A stretch of DNA of 64,000 bases. Source: Streptomyces sp. TS71-3. Its GTDB lineage: Bacteria > Actinomycetota > Actinomycetes > Streptomycetales > Streptomycetaceae. The notes beneath the pieces were generated by a model, which saw only the letters and a list, made by a program, of their open reading frames with translations, did not search any database and was not told the origin of the DNA. The stretch spans positions 682,001 to 746,000 of the forward strand of contig NZ_BNEL01000003.1 of NCBI RefSeq assembly GCF_018327685.1. Reading direction: 5' to 3'. The position numbers and the translations under genes were made by a program. Below, piece by piece: positions 37,125-45,359 of this stretch. Position 1 is the first letter of the stretch, and every line of letters begins with the position of its first letter.

Positions 37125-38390
37125 TTACGACCGCCCCGCCGCCGCCTCCGCGGCCGTCGCCGCGATGTCGGTGCGGTGCTGGGAACCGTCGAGCCGGATG
37201 CGTCCGACCGCGCTGTACGCCCGTTCGCGGGCCTCGACCAGGTCGGCGCCGGTCGCCGTCACGGACAGCACGCGCCCGCCGGCGCTCAGCACGGCCCCGT
37301 CCTCCCGACGTGTCCCGGCATGCAGGACATACGCGTGCGGGGCGGCCTCCGCGGCCACCTCGGCGAGCCCGTCGATGGGGTCGCCGGTGCGGGGCTTGCC
37401 GGGGTAGTTCTCCGCGGCGACGACCACGGTCACCGCGGCGTCGTCGCTCCAGCGCAGCGGATCCAGATCGGCGAGGGTGCTGCTCGCGGCGGCGTGCAGC
37501 ACGGCCGACAGCGGGGTCCTCAGGCGGGCCAGCACGACCTGCGTCTCGGGGTCGCCGAACCGCGCGTTGAACTCGATGACCCGCACGCCCCGCGACGTGA
37601 TCGCGAGACCCGCGTACAGCAGTCCGCTGAACGGGGTGCCGCGCCGCGCCATCTCGTCCACGGTCGGCTTCAGAACCGTCTGCGTCACCTCGTCGACGAG
37701 CTTCGGGTCGGCCCACGGCAGCGGGGAGTAGGCACCCATGCCGCCGGTGTTGGGGCCGGCGTCGCCGTCGAGGGCGCGCTTGAAGTCCTGGGCGGGCTGG
37801 AGCGGTACCACTGTGGTGCCGTCCGTGACCGCGAACAGTGAGACCTCGGGGCCGTCCAGGTACTCCTCGATGACCACGCGCCCGCACGCGCGCGCGTGCT
37901 CCCGCGCCGCGGCCAGGTCGCCTGTGACGACCACGCCCTTGCCCGCGGCCAGCCCGTCGTCCTTGACGACGTAGGGCGCGCCGAAGGCGTCGAGCGCCTC
38001 GTCGACCTCCTCGGGGGTGGTGCAGACGTAGCTACGGGCGGTGGGGACCCCGGCCGCGGCCATCACCTCTTTGGCGAAGGCCTTGGAGCCCTCCAGCTCG
38101 GCCGCCTCCCGGGAGGGGCCGAAGCAGGGGATGCCCGCGGCCCGTACGGCGTCGGCGACCCCGCCGACCAGCGGCGCCTCCGGGCCCACGACGACCAGTT
38201 CCGCGTCCAGGCGCTGCGCCAGCGCGGTCACGGCGGCCCCGTCGAGCACGTCCACCTGGTGCAACTCGGCCACCTCGGCGATTCCGGCGTTGCCGGGGGC
38301 GCAGTGCAGGGCGGTGACGGAGGGGTCGAGGGAGAGGGAACGGCATAGGGCGTGCTCGCGGGCACCGCCGCCGATGACAAGGACCTTCAC
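37125..38390 (-). CDS. purD: Phosphoribosylamine-glycine ligase (GAR synthetase)
   Basis: PurD joins phosphoribosylamine and glycine, step two of purine synthesis. It is a 421-residue ATP-grasp enzyme: KVLVIGGGAREHALCRSL at the start, APYVVKDDGLAAGKGVVVT with the ATP-grasp lysines, GPNTGGMGAYSPLP and VIEFNARFGDPETQVVL. Monofunctional, as in most bacteria. Confidence 0.97.
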   Translation of the reverse strand: MKVLVIGGGAREHALCRSLSLDPSVTALHCAPGNAGIAEVAELHQVDVLDGAAVTALAQRLDAELVVVGPEAPLVGGVADAVRAAGIPCFGPSREAAELEGSKAFAKEVMAAAGVPTARSYVCTTPEEVDEALDAFGAPYVVKDDGLAAGKGVVVTGDLAAAREHARACGRVVIEEYLDGPEVSLFAVTDGTTVVPLQPAQDFKRALDGDAGPNTGGMGAYSPLPWADPKLVDEVTQTVLKPTVDEMARRGTPFSGLLYAGLAITSRGVRVIEFNARFGDPETQVVLARLRTPLSAVLHAAASSTLADLDPLRWSDDAAVTVVVAAENYPGKPRTGDPIDGLAEVAAEAAPHAYVLHAGTRREDGAVLSAGGRVLSVTATGADLVEARERAYSAVGRIRLDGSQHRTDIAATAAEAAAGRS

Positions 38391-38603
38391 GGGAGCCAGC
38401 GTAGCCGCCGGGGGTGTCCGCTCTTGTAGGGGCCGTTGCGGGGCCGTAGCGGGGCTGCTCCGAGGGCCGTTGCGCGGGCTGTCACAGGGGCAGTTGTACG
38501 GGCCGCGGCGGTTGCCGGGTGATCGCGGTTCCGAGCTGGCCGCGACTGCCGTGGGGGCCGCAGTTGCGGGCTGACCGCGGCTGCCGCGGTGCCCGCCGGC
38601 TGC

Positions 38604-41294
38604 TCACTCGGTGGCGTACTCCTCCAGGACGGTGGCTCCGAGTTCCCGGACGATCAGGTCGTGGCTGGAGAGCGCGGACTCGTCGAGGTCGGGGTCGTCG
38701 TCCTCCGGGATGTCGTCCTCGGGAGAGATCGGCGCAGGAGTCCCCGGATCGGCGGACCAGGACGGGGCGGGCTCGGCGGCGCCGGCGCTCGCGGGGCGCG
38801 AGGGACCCGACGGGCTCGCGCCGCCCGACGGTCTGGACTGGCCGTTCGACGACCGGGGTGACCCCGGGGACGTACCGGAGTCGGAACCGGACGAGTATCC
38901 CCCGGACGCACCTGGACCTGCCCCGGGCCCCTGCCCCTCAGCTCCCGGTGCGGATCCGGGGCCGGGTCGCGCGGGGCCCGGCCGGGACGGTGGCGCGGGC
39001 TGCGCGGGGGCCCGGCCGCCCTGGGGACCACCGGGGCCGCCCATGCCGCCGGGCGGCGCGGACCCGCCCGAGGGGTCGACGATCGCCTCGATGTTCCACT
39101 GCACCCCGAACTGCTCCGCCAGCGCCTGCCGCAGTACGTCCTCGCTGCCGCTGCCGGCGAAGTTGTCCCGCGCACCGGCATTGACGAACCCGATCTGGAG
39201 GGTCGTGCCGTCGAAGCCCGCGACGTGGGCGTTCTGGCTGAGCAGGATCCAGGTGAAGCGGCGGCGGTTCTTCACCGCCTCCAGGATGTTCGGCCAGAGC
39301 ACGCGGGGGTCGAGCCCGCCGCCCCCGCCACCGGACGGCGGGGAACCCTGCGCGCCCCCGGCCGGGGCGCCGCTCCCGGAACCTCCCGCCGACCTGCTCC
39401 CCCAGCCGGACGCCTCCGCCGCACCGGACGTGGAACTGGACGCGGAGCCGGACGGGGCACCCGCCGGCCGCGCGCCGCCTCCCGTGGAGGCCGCGGTGGG
39501 CCAGCCGCCGGGCCGCCGGGCCGGGGTGTCGGAACCACCCGCGCCCTGGCCTGCGGCGGCGCCGCCCGCGCCTTCCGCACCGGCACCGGAACCCGTACCG
39601 GACCCCGTACCGGAACCCCCCGCACCGCCGGGGCCGGACCCGCCGTCGGTCCGCTTAGCAGTCGCCTCGGGCCACGCGCCGGGGCCGCCCCGGCCGGAAC
39701 CGGAACCGGCTGCCGGATCGCCCTCACCCTGGCCGCCCGCACCGGACCCACCGGCCTCACCACCGCCCCCGGCCTGCGCCGCACCGCCCGCGCCACGATC
39801 ACTCCCGGGAGCGCCGGCACCGGCCGTCTCGGGGGCACCGGTGGCACCGGTGGCACCAGCCGCCCCAGGAGCACCGCCCGCACCGGCCCGCGCGGCGGCA
39901 CGAGCGGCAGAGGCCCCGCCACCCGCGGCCGGGCCGCCCCCGCCGGGGCCACCGGCCCCGCTACCTGCACCGGGACCTCCGCCGGCACCGGAACCAGGAC
40001 CGCCGATCGCGCCGGAACCCCCCTGCCCCACCCCCGGCCCGTGGGCGTCGGACTCGGGTACGTACCCCATGGCGGGATACCCACCGCCCCCGGGACCCCC
40101 CGAACCCCCCGGACCGCCGTGCATGACCTGCACCTGCACGCCGCGCTCGACCCGGTCGAGCCGGGCCAGCACGGACCGCTCGTCGTCGTAGGCCGCGGGC
40201 AGCAGCACGCGCGCGCAGATCAGCTCGAGCTGGAGCCGGGGTGCGGTGGCGCCGCGCATCTCGGTGAGGCCCTCGTTGACGAGGTCGGCGGCCCGGCTGA
40301 GCTCGGCGGCGCCGAAGGAACCGGCCTGGGCCTGCATCCGCTCGACGACGTCGGCGGGCGCGTCGATGAGCCCCTTCTCCGCGGCGTCCGGCACGGCGGC
40401 GAGGATCACCAGGTCCCTGAGCCGCTCCAGGAGGTCGGCGACGAACCGCCGGGGGTCGTTCCCGGCCTCGACGACGCGGTCGACGACCTCGAAGGCGGCC
40501 GCCCCGTCGCCGGTGGCGAACGCCTCCACGACGGAGTCCAGCAGGGAGCCGTCCGTATACCCCAGCAGACCGGTGGCCATGGCATACGTCACGCCGTCCT
40601 CGGCGGCGCCGGCCAGCAGCTGGTCCATCACGGACATGGAGTCCCGCACGGACCCGGCCCCGGCCCGCACGACCAGCGGAAGCACACCGTCCGCGACGGG
40701 GATCTTCTCCCGGCCGCACACATCGGCGAGGTAGTCACGCAGGGTGCCGGGCGGTACGAGGCGGAACGGGTAGTGATGCGTACGCGACCGGATGGTGCCG
40801 ATGACCTTCTCGGGCTCGGTCGTGGCGAAGATGAACTTGAGGTGCTCCGGCGGCTCCTCGACGACCTTCAGCAGGGCGTTGAACCCGGCCGAGGTCACCA
40901 TGTGCGCCTCGTCGATGATGTAGATCTTGTACCGGCTGGCCGCCGGCCCGAAGAAGGCCTTTTCGCGCAGGTCGCGGGCGTCGTCCACGCCTCCGTGGGA
41001 CGCGGCGTCGATCTCGATGACGTCGATGGACCCGGGTCCGTTCCGCGCGAGGTCCAGGCAGGAGCGGCACTCGCCGCACGGGGTCGGCGTGGGCCCCTGC
41101 TCGCAGTTCAGGCAGCGGGCCAGGATCCGCGCGCTGGTCGTCTTCCCGCAGCCGCGCGGCCCGCTGAACAGGTACGCGTGGTTGACCCGGTTGTTCCGCA
41201 GGGCCTGCTGCAACGGGTCAGTAACATGCTCCTGCCCGATGACCTCGGCAAACGACTCCGGGCGATAGCGGCGGTACAGCGCAAGAGACGACAC
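38604..41294 (-). CDS. dnaX: DNA polymerase III subunits gamma and tau
   Basis: The clamp-loader ATPase. Walker A SGPRGCGKTTSA is at about residues 42-53, a zinc module CxCEQG...CGECRSC follows, then Walker B IIDEAHMVT and sensor 1 ATTEPEKVIGT. After the clamp-loader core (to about 385) comes an extraordinary low-complexity Gly/Ala/Pro/Ser linker of about 270 residues, then a folded tau-like domain starting LDPRVLWPNILEAVKN (about 661), a second Pro/Gly linker and an acidic tail. GTG 41294 (SSLALYRRYRPESF) is the standard start. Total 896 residues. Confidence 0.95.
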   Translation of the reverse strand: MSSLALYRRYRPESFAEVIGQEHVTDPLQQALRNNRVNHAYLFSGPRGCGKTTSARILARCLNCEQGPTPTPCGECRSCLDLARNGPGSIDVIEIDAASHGGVDDARDLREKAFFGPAASRYKIYIIDEAHMVTSAGFNALLKVVEEPPEHLKFIFATTEPEKVIGTIRSRTHHYPFRLVPPGTLRDYLADVCGREKIPVADGVLPLVVRAGAGSVRDSMSVMDQLLAGAAEDGVTYAMATGLLGYTDGSLLDSVVEAFATGDGAAAFEVVDRVVEAGNDPRRFVADLLERLRDLVILAAVPDAAEKGLIDAPADVVERMQAQAGSFGAAELSRAADLVNEGLTEMRGATAPRLQLELICARVLLPAAYDDERSVLARLDRVERGVQVQVMHGGPGGSGGPGGGGYPAMGYVPESDAHGPGVGQGGSGAIGGPGSGAGGGPGAGSGAGGPGGGGPAAGGGASAARAAARAGAGGAPGAAGATGATGAPETAGAGAPGSDRGAGGAAQAGGGGEAGGSGAGGQGEGDPAAGSGSGRGGPGAWPEATAKRTDGGSGPGGAGGSGTGSGTGSGAGAEGAGGAAAGQGAGGSDTPARRPGGWPTAASTGGGARPAGAPSGSASSSTSGAAEASGWGSRSAGGSGSGAPAGGAQGSPPSGGGGGGLDPRVLWPNILEAVKNRRRFTWILLSQNAHVAGFDGTTLQIGFVNAGARDNFAGSGSEDVLRQALAEQFGVQWNIEAIVDPSGGSAPPGGMGGPGGPQGGRAPAQPAPPSRPGPARPGPGSAPGAEGQGPGAGPGASGGYSSGSDSGTSPGSPRSSNGQSRPSGGASPSGPSRPASAGAAEPAPSWSADPGTPAPISPEDDIPEDDDPDLDESALSSHDLIVRELGATVLEEYATE

Positions 41295-41361
41295 GCCTAC
41301 GAGGTTAATGCCGCCCACCGACAACGCCCCGGCCCCGGCACACCCCGTCGCTCCGGACACA

Positions 41362-41457
41362 CAAGCGCCCCTCACGCACCCGCCAGAGCCAACCTACCCT
41401 TGCTGCCTTCCGGCCCTGGGGGAGTTCAGTCAGATAGCGCCACGTGAGGGGCTGCCC
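41362..41457 (-). ncRNA. ffs: Small signal recognition particle RNA (4.5S-type)
   Basis: On the minus strand the hallmark SRP domain-IV sequence GGGCCGGAAGGCAGCAAGGG is present, with its tip tetraloop GGAA and the asymmetric loop AGCA. The ends pair as a 10-bp stem GCCCCTCACG / CGTGAGGGGC (41367-41376 with 41443-41452). The RNA binds Ffh for co-translational membrane targeting. Location beside dnaX is conserved in actinobacteria. Exact ends are estimated. Confidence 0.93.
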
Positions 41458-41528
41458 TCACAGTACCCGATAGAGGGCCCTGCGAACGAGTTCGCTAGCA
41501 CTCCAGCCCGTCATGTAATGTCTCCGTC

Positions 41529-41613
41529 GGAGGATTCGCCTAGAGGCCTAGGGCGCACGCTTGGAAAGCGTGTTGGGGGCAACCCCTCACGAGTTCGAAT
41601 CTCGTATCCTCCG
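41529..41613 (+). tRNA. tRNA-Ser (GGA)
   Basis: An 85-nt class-II tRNA: acceptor GGAGGAT/ATCCTCC, anticodon arm CACGC-TTGGAAA-GCGTG (anticodon GGA), long variable arm TTGGGGGCAACCCCT, T-loop GTTCGAATC. Its last 53 bp (with one flanking base) are repeated exactly at 47073-47125, so it is the integration site of a genomic island. Confidence 0.97.
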
Positions 41614-41614
41614 C
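41562..41614 (+). repeat. attL: tRNA-Ser 3' end
   Basis: The 53 bp beginning TGGAAAGCG and ending TCCTCCGC are exactly those at 47073-47125. They run from the anticodon loop through the end of the tRNA. Confidence 0.92.
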
Positions 41615-41636
41615 CATTGCTTGAACAGGCGAAATG

Positions 41637-41668
41637 AAGGGCCGGACCACGATCGTGGTTCGGCCCTT
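41637..41668 (+). terminator. Terminator downstream of tRNA-Ser
   Basis: A near-perfect palindrome: AAGGGCCG at 41637-41644 pairs with CGGCCCTT at 41661-41668, and ACCACGATCGTGGT lies inside. A diverged equivalent (CGGACCGC...GTGGTCCG) follows the right-hand att copy at about 47154-47180, as expected if the element carried its own version of the tRNA downstream region. Confidence 0.75.
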
Positions 41669-41809
41669 CGGCTTACGCTCGCTACCTTCACATGTCCCAT
41701 TACGGCCATGTCATCCAGCGGTTGGCCCGTCACCCTGTAGACAATGCAGCCCACACAAGACGCCGACGCCCGCCAGGCGGATCCCGCGCCCGTGTCGAAC
41801 TCGCGGATC

Positions 41810-42980
41810 ACAGGAGGTGGATCGCGAGGCGTCAGCAGCGGCGACCGCGTTCGCGGCCCATGCCCTCTCAGTCCTGTCGGCCTACTCCGCGACCCCTCCC
41901 GCCCGGCTGAAGTCCGGCGGGATCAGTGCGCGTGAACTGGCCCGGATCGGCAAAGCCGTCCAGCCGGCGACCCCGTCGTGCGCCTCACCCTGGAGACTGC
42001 GCACGCTGCCGGACTCCTGGCACAGGACGGCGATCGCGTGGTACCCACCGATGCGTACGGCGCCTGGGAGGAACAGGAACCTCCGGAACCGTTCGCCGTC
42101 CTGCTTCGGGCATGGCGCACCGTGCCACTCGCCCCACCCCGGGCTCGCCACGAGGACGGCAAGGCACTCCCGCCCTCGCGAGCGCACCGCCCTGCGACAG
42201 CTGCGTGCAGGCCCGCCACGGGCTTCTGGCCGCAGCCGCCCAGCTCCCGGTGAGGCAGTGCCTCAGGGGCTCCTCGGATCTGGTGCCCCTGATTGCCTGG
42301 CGCCTCCCGCTCGCCAACGCGCTGCCCCAAGACGGAACGCCGTTCGCGACCGTGATCCGTGAGGCCGAATTCTCGGCGTGCTCGCCCACGGCGTCCGATA
42401 ACATGCAAGGACTGAGCGCAATGTGCCGACGGCTGCCGCCGGGCCACCGCGGCGGCCCGGATCGGCGCCGACCTCACCACCGTCGTCACCCCGCGTCGTC
42501 ACCGGCATCCCCTCGGCTCGGCTAGCCGCGCTTCTGAACTCCGCTGCCTACCCGGAGACCATCGGCACGGCGTCGGTATGGCGTTTCAGCGCCAGCAGCA
42601 TCCGCCGGGCCCTGGCCGCCACCCCGCGGACGCCCCCTCCCGGTTTCGCTCAAGCGCGGGCACCCACCCGAACCGGCGCCGGTCGACGGAGGATTGCCCT
42701 TCGCCACGGACGCCGAAGAGACGAGCACAGCCGCGGACACCGAGGAGGTCATCACAAGCTGCGCGAAACGACTGTCGTACAGCGATGCCCGCCAACTTGT
42801 CCGTGCCATCGACGGCGGTCAGCCCATCACCGTCGAGTACGTCGCCGCCTCTGGCAACCGAACGGTGCGCGCCGTTAGCCGCTGGCGCTCGACCTGCCTT
42901 ACCTGGAAGCCTGGTGTCACCTGCGGGACGCCGAACGCGTCTTCACGCTCTCCCGTACCCATGGCGTCATGCCGAAGTAG
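41810..42980 (+). pseudogene. Wrecked XPB/Ssl2-like helicase-associated gene with WYL-like C-terminus
   Basis: Recognisable fragments appear in order but in changing frames: ALSVLSAYSATPPARLKSGG with ISARELARIG (about 41854-41955), TAHAAGLLAQDGDRVVPT (about 41996), VVTGIPSARLAALLN and SVWRFSASSIRRALA (about 42483-42610), PITVEYVAASGNRT (about 42825-42865), and LALDLPYLEAWCHLRDAERV ending at a stop at 42980. This is the layout of streptomycete helicase-associated (Helicase_C_3) proteins ending in a WYL-type ligand fold. At least three frameshifts have destroyed it. It lies right behind tRNA-Ser inside the island. Confidence 0.75.
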
Positions 42981-43154
42981 CGCGCACGCGTGAGACGCGC
43001 GTTGCGCGCCCCTGTGGCTCCTCACGCTTCCGGACACTTCCGGACCAGCGACACTCCGGCACCGAGACCGTGGGCCCCACGAATGTCCCGAGCCAGCCCC
43101 TGTGGGCGGCGTACCCCGACTGGACAACCAAGATCGCACTCGGCACGACCGGCT

Positions 43155-43191
43155 TTATAGGGATACAGTTTACAGAACCGTGCCCCTATAA
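43155..43191 (+). promoter_or_regulatory. Inverted repeat upstream of the island ATPase gene
   Basis: TTATAGGG (43155-43162) and CCCTATAA (43184-43191) form a perfect 8-bp inverted repeat just 15 bp before the ATPase start, in an AT-rich patch with ACAG repeated between the arms. It could be an operator overlapping the promoter. Confidence 0.45.
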
Positions 43192-43205
43192 GCGAGGACC
43201 AGCGC

Positions 43206-44681
43206 GTGGACAAGCCTCCCGAGATGTTCGACCGCGACTACGAGTGGTCGGCACTGACCCGCTTCATCACCGACCCGCAACCAGGCGCCACGCTCGGAGT
43301 GGTCTCCGGTCGCCGCCGACAGGGCAAGACGTTCTTGCTCGACGCCGCATGCCGGGCCGCCGGAGGCTTCTATTTCGGCGCGACCGAGGCCGCGGACGCC
43401 GAGTCCCTACGCCGCTTCAGCACCGCACTGACCAACCACGCCCGCCCTGCCAGTCCCTACCACTTCGCCAACTGGGCGGAAGCCGTGGACGCCCTCCTCG
43501 CCCTCGGCTCCGAGCGCCCGGTGCCCGTCGTGATCGACGAATTTCCCTACCTTGCCAGGGCCAACCCCGAGCTCCCCTCCGTGATCCAGGAGGCATTTCG
43601 TCCACTGCGCGACCAGCGAACGGCTTCCCGCTCCCGGCTGCTCCTGTGTGGCTCAGCCCTGTCCTTCATGGGCAGGCTGCTCTCCGGCAACGCCCCACTG
43701 CGCGGCCGGGCCGGACTCGAACTGATCGTCCGCCCCCTCGACCACCGCCTCGCCGCCGAATTCTGGGACATCACCGACCCCCGTCTGGCGCTGAAGGTCA
43801 ACGCGACCGTCGGCGGCACCCCCGCCTACCGCCGCGAATTCGCCCGCGGCGACACCCCGAGTGGTCCGGACGACTTCGATGACTGGGTCGCCCGCACCGT
43901 CCTCAATCCCGAGACGCCGCTGTTCCGTGAGGCGCGGTACCTGTTGGCGGAGGAGCCCGACCTGCGCGACACGGCCCTGTACCTGTCGGTCCTTGCCGCG
44001 GTGGCCGACGGCAACGCCACGCGCGGCGGAATGGCCGGCTACCTGGAGCGTAAGGCCAACGACATCGCCCATCCCATCAACGTCCTCGAAGACGCCGGAC
44101 TCCTGCACCGCGACGCCGACGCCTTTCGCGAGAACCGGCCGACCTACCGCATCGCCGAACCGCTGATCGCCTTCTACCACACGATCATGCGTCCGGTCTG
44201 GGACCAGCTCGAACGCCCCGGCAGCGCCGCCCGCGTCTGGCAGGCCAGCCGCCGCCGCTTCACCAGCAATGTTCTGGGCCCCCACTTCGAACAGGTCTGC
44301 CGCGACTGGGCACTCCACCATGCTGACCCCGACCTCCTCGGGGGCCTGCCGGCCCGCGTCGGACACGGCGTCGTCCACGACCCAAAAGCCCGCACGGGTC
44401 ACGAGATCGACGTGGCGGTCATCGGCATCGCCGACGGCACCAAGCCGCCCCTGCTCGCCATCGGCGAAGCCAAGTGGAACGACACCATCGGCATCGCTCA
44501 CATCGAACGTCTCCAGCGCATTCGCGACCTCATCACCCTGGCCGGACGCTACGACACCACCCACACCCGGCTCATCTGCTTCAGCGGGGCAGGCTTCAAC
44601 GACAAGGCAGTGGCGGCCGCCGCAAACGCGGGGCCCGGAATCGTCCTCGTCGGTCTGTCCACGCTCTACGGCCAGACCTGA
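43206..44681 (+). CDS. ATPase with DUF234 nuclease-like C-terminal domain
   Basis: A 491-residue ATP-binding protein of the archaeal-type (PF01637) STAND-like ATPases. Walker A is GRRRQGKT at 35-42 and Walker B VVIDEFPYL around D111. A winged-helix segment follows (about 255-320), then the DUF234 C-terminus with a PD-(D/E)xK-like core: EIDVAVIG (E400, D402) and GEAKWN (E421, K423). It is cargo of the first island segment. Bacterial members are patchily spread on mobile DNA, and some are suspected in defence. GTG 43206 is the likely start. No partner gene is adjacent. Confidence 0.85.
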   Translation: MDKPPEMFDRDYEWSALTRFITDPQPGATLGVVSGRRRQGKTFLLDAACRAAGGFYFGATEAADAESLRRFSTALTNHARPASPYHFANWAEAVDALLALGSERPVPVVIDEFPYLARANPELPSVIQEAFRPLRDQRTASRSRLLLCGSALSFMGRLLSGNAPLRGRAGLELIVRPLDHRLAAEFWDITDPRLALKVNATVGGTPAYRREFARGDTPSGPDDFDDWVARTVLNPETPLFREARYLLAEEPDLRDTALYLSVLAAVADGNATRGGMAGYLERKANDIAHPINVLEDAGLLHRDADAFRENRPTYRIAEPLIAFYHTIMRPVWDQLERPGSAARVWQASRRRFTSNVLGPHFEQVCRDWALHHADPDLLGGLPARVGHGVVHDPKARTGHEIDVAVIGIADGTKPPLLAIGEAKWNDTIGIAHIERLQRIRDLITLAGRYDTTHTRLICFSGAGFNDKAVAAAANAGPGIVLVGLSTLYGQT

Positions 44682-45359
44682 GGCGCTCGGGAACATGCTG
44701 TGTCGCCCGGACGTGGTTGCAGTTCTGTTTGCACCGCCGTACGCCACCACCCCCCCACCACCACGCGAGGCGCCTTCGCGATCGTGGCGGGGTTCTCCGT
44801 GATGTCTCATCCGTCGCTGTTCGGACAGGTTGACCGTACCGGCACGGCTGCCCCAGGTTCCCTGAACCACGGTGTCACGCGCCATTCAGAGTTGGAAAGG
44901 GCGTTGGGGGCTCCGTCGCTGGACTACTGGAAGCACTAGCCGTGTTCCTCGTCGGCTTGCCAGACGGCGTACCGGGCTTGCCCCTGCTCGGCCCTGGTCG
45001 CAGCCGGCGAGGATCAGGGGCTCGGCCACAGCGTGCAGTGGCCGAGCGAACGGACCAAGGCTCATCGGGTCTCCTCCTCGCGCCTCAGAACTCCACGTCC
45101 GGCAGGTTGATCGGCAGCGCGGGGGTGGTGCCCTGCCTTGTCGGCGATAGACCCGCCCCTGGGCCAAGGCCGGCTGCACCTCGGTTACGGCACCCTCCTG
45201 GCGGTGGCCGTTCCCCATCAGTTGAGAACCCCCGTGGTCAAGAGCCATGCGCCGGAAGCACGCCAGTTCGGACTTGACGTCGGGCGCTTGTACCTGCCGG
45301 TTGCCCGTTGGCCGGGCTGGGCAGATCTGAGGGCGAGCACGAGCGTCGGGAGGGGAACC
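44682..45359. other. Junction region between the two island segments
   Basis: About 680 bp without a convincing gene. It contains GGTTGCAGTTC-N3-TTGCA at 44715-44733 and the degenerate att core at 44892-44911. On the minus strand near 45060-45110 a stretch reads like the end of a small gene (INLPDVEF-stop) followed by a GAGGAGG site, probably a decayed fragment. The 3' part must hold the promoter for the Mrr-type gene. Confidence 0.55.
44892..44911 (+). repeat. Degenerate internal att copy
   Basis: TTGGAAAGGGCGTTGGGGGC differs from the tRNA-Ser sequence at 41561-41580 at two of 20 positions; the similarity stops before the T-arm. It suggests an earlier, partly decayed junction between two integrated elements. 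Confidence 0.6.

Noticed and set aside
38611-40191. Proline-rich open frame on the plus strand opposite dnaX
   Set aside because: It arises from the Gly/Ala repeat coding DNA of the DnaX linker read in reverse; no start context.
45138-45359. N-terminal extension of the Mrr-type nuclease
   Set aside because: The residues are unlike the rest and there is no ribosome site; GTG 45360 has a strong one.
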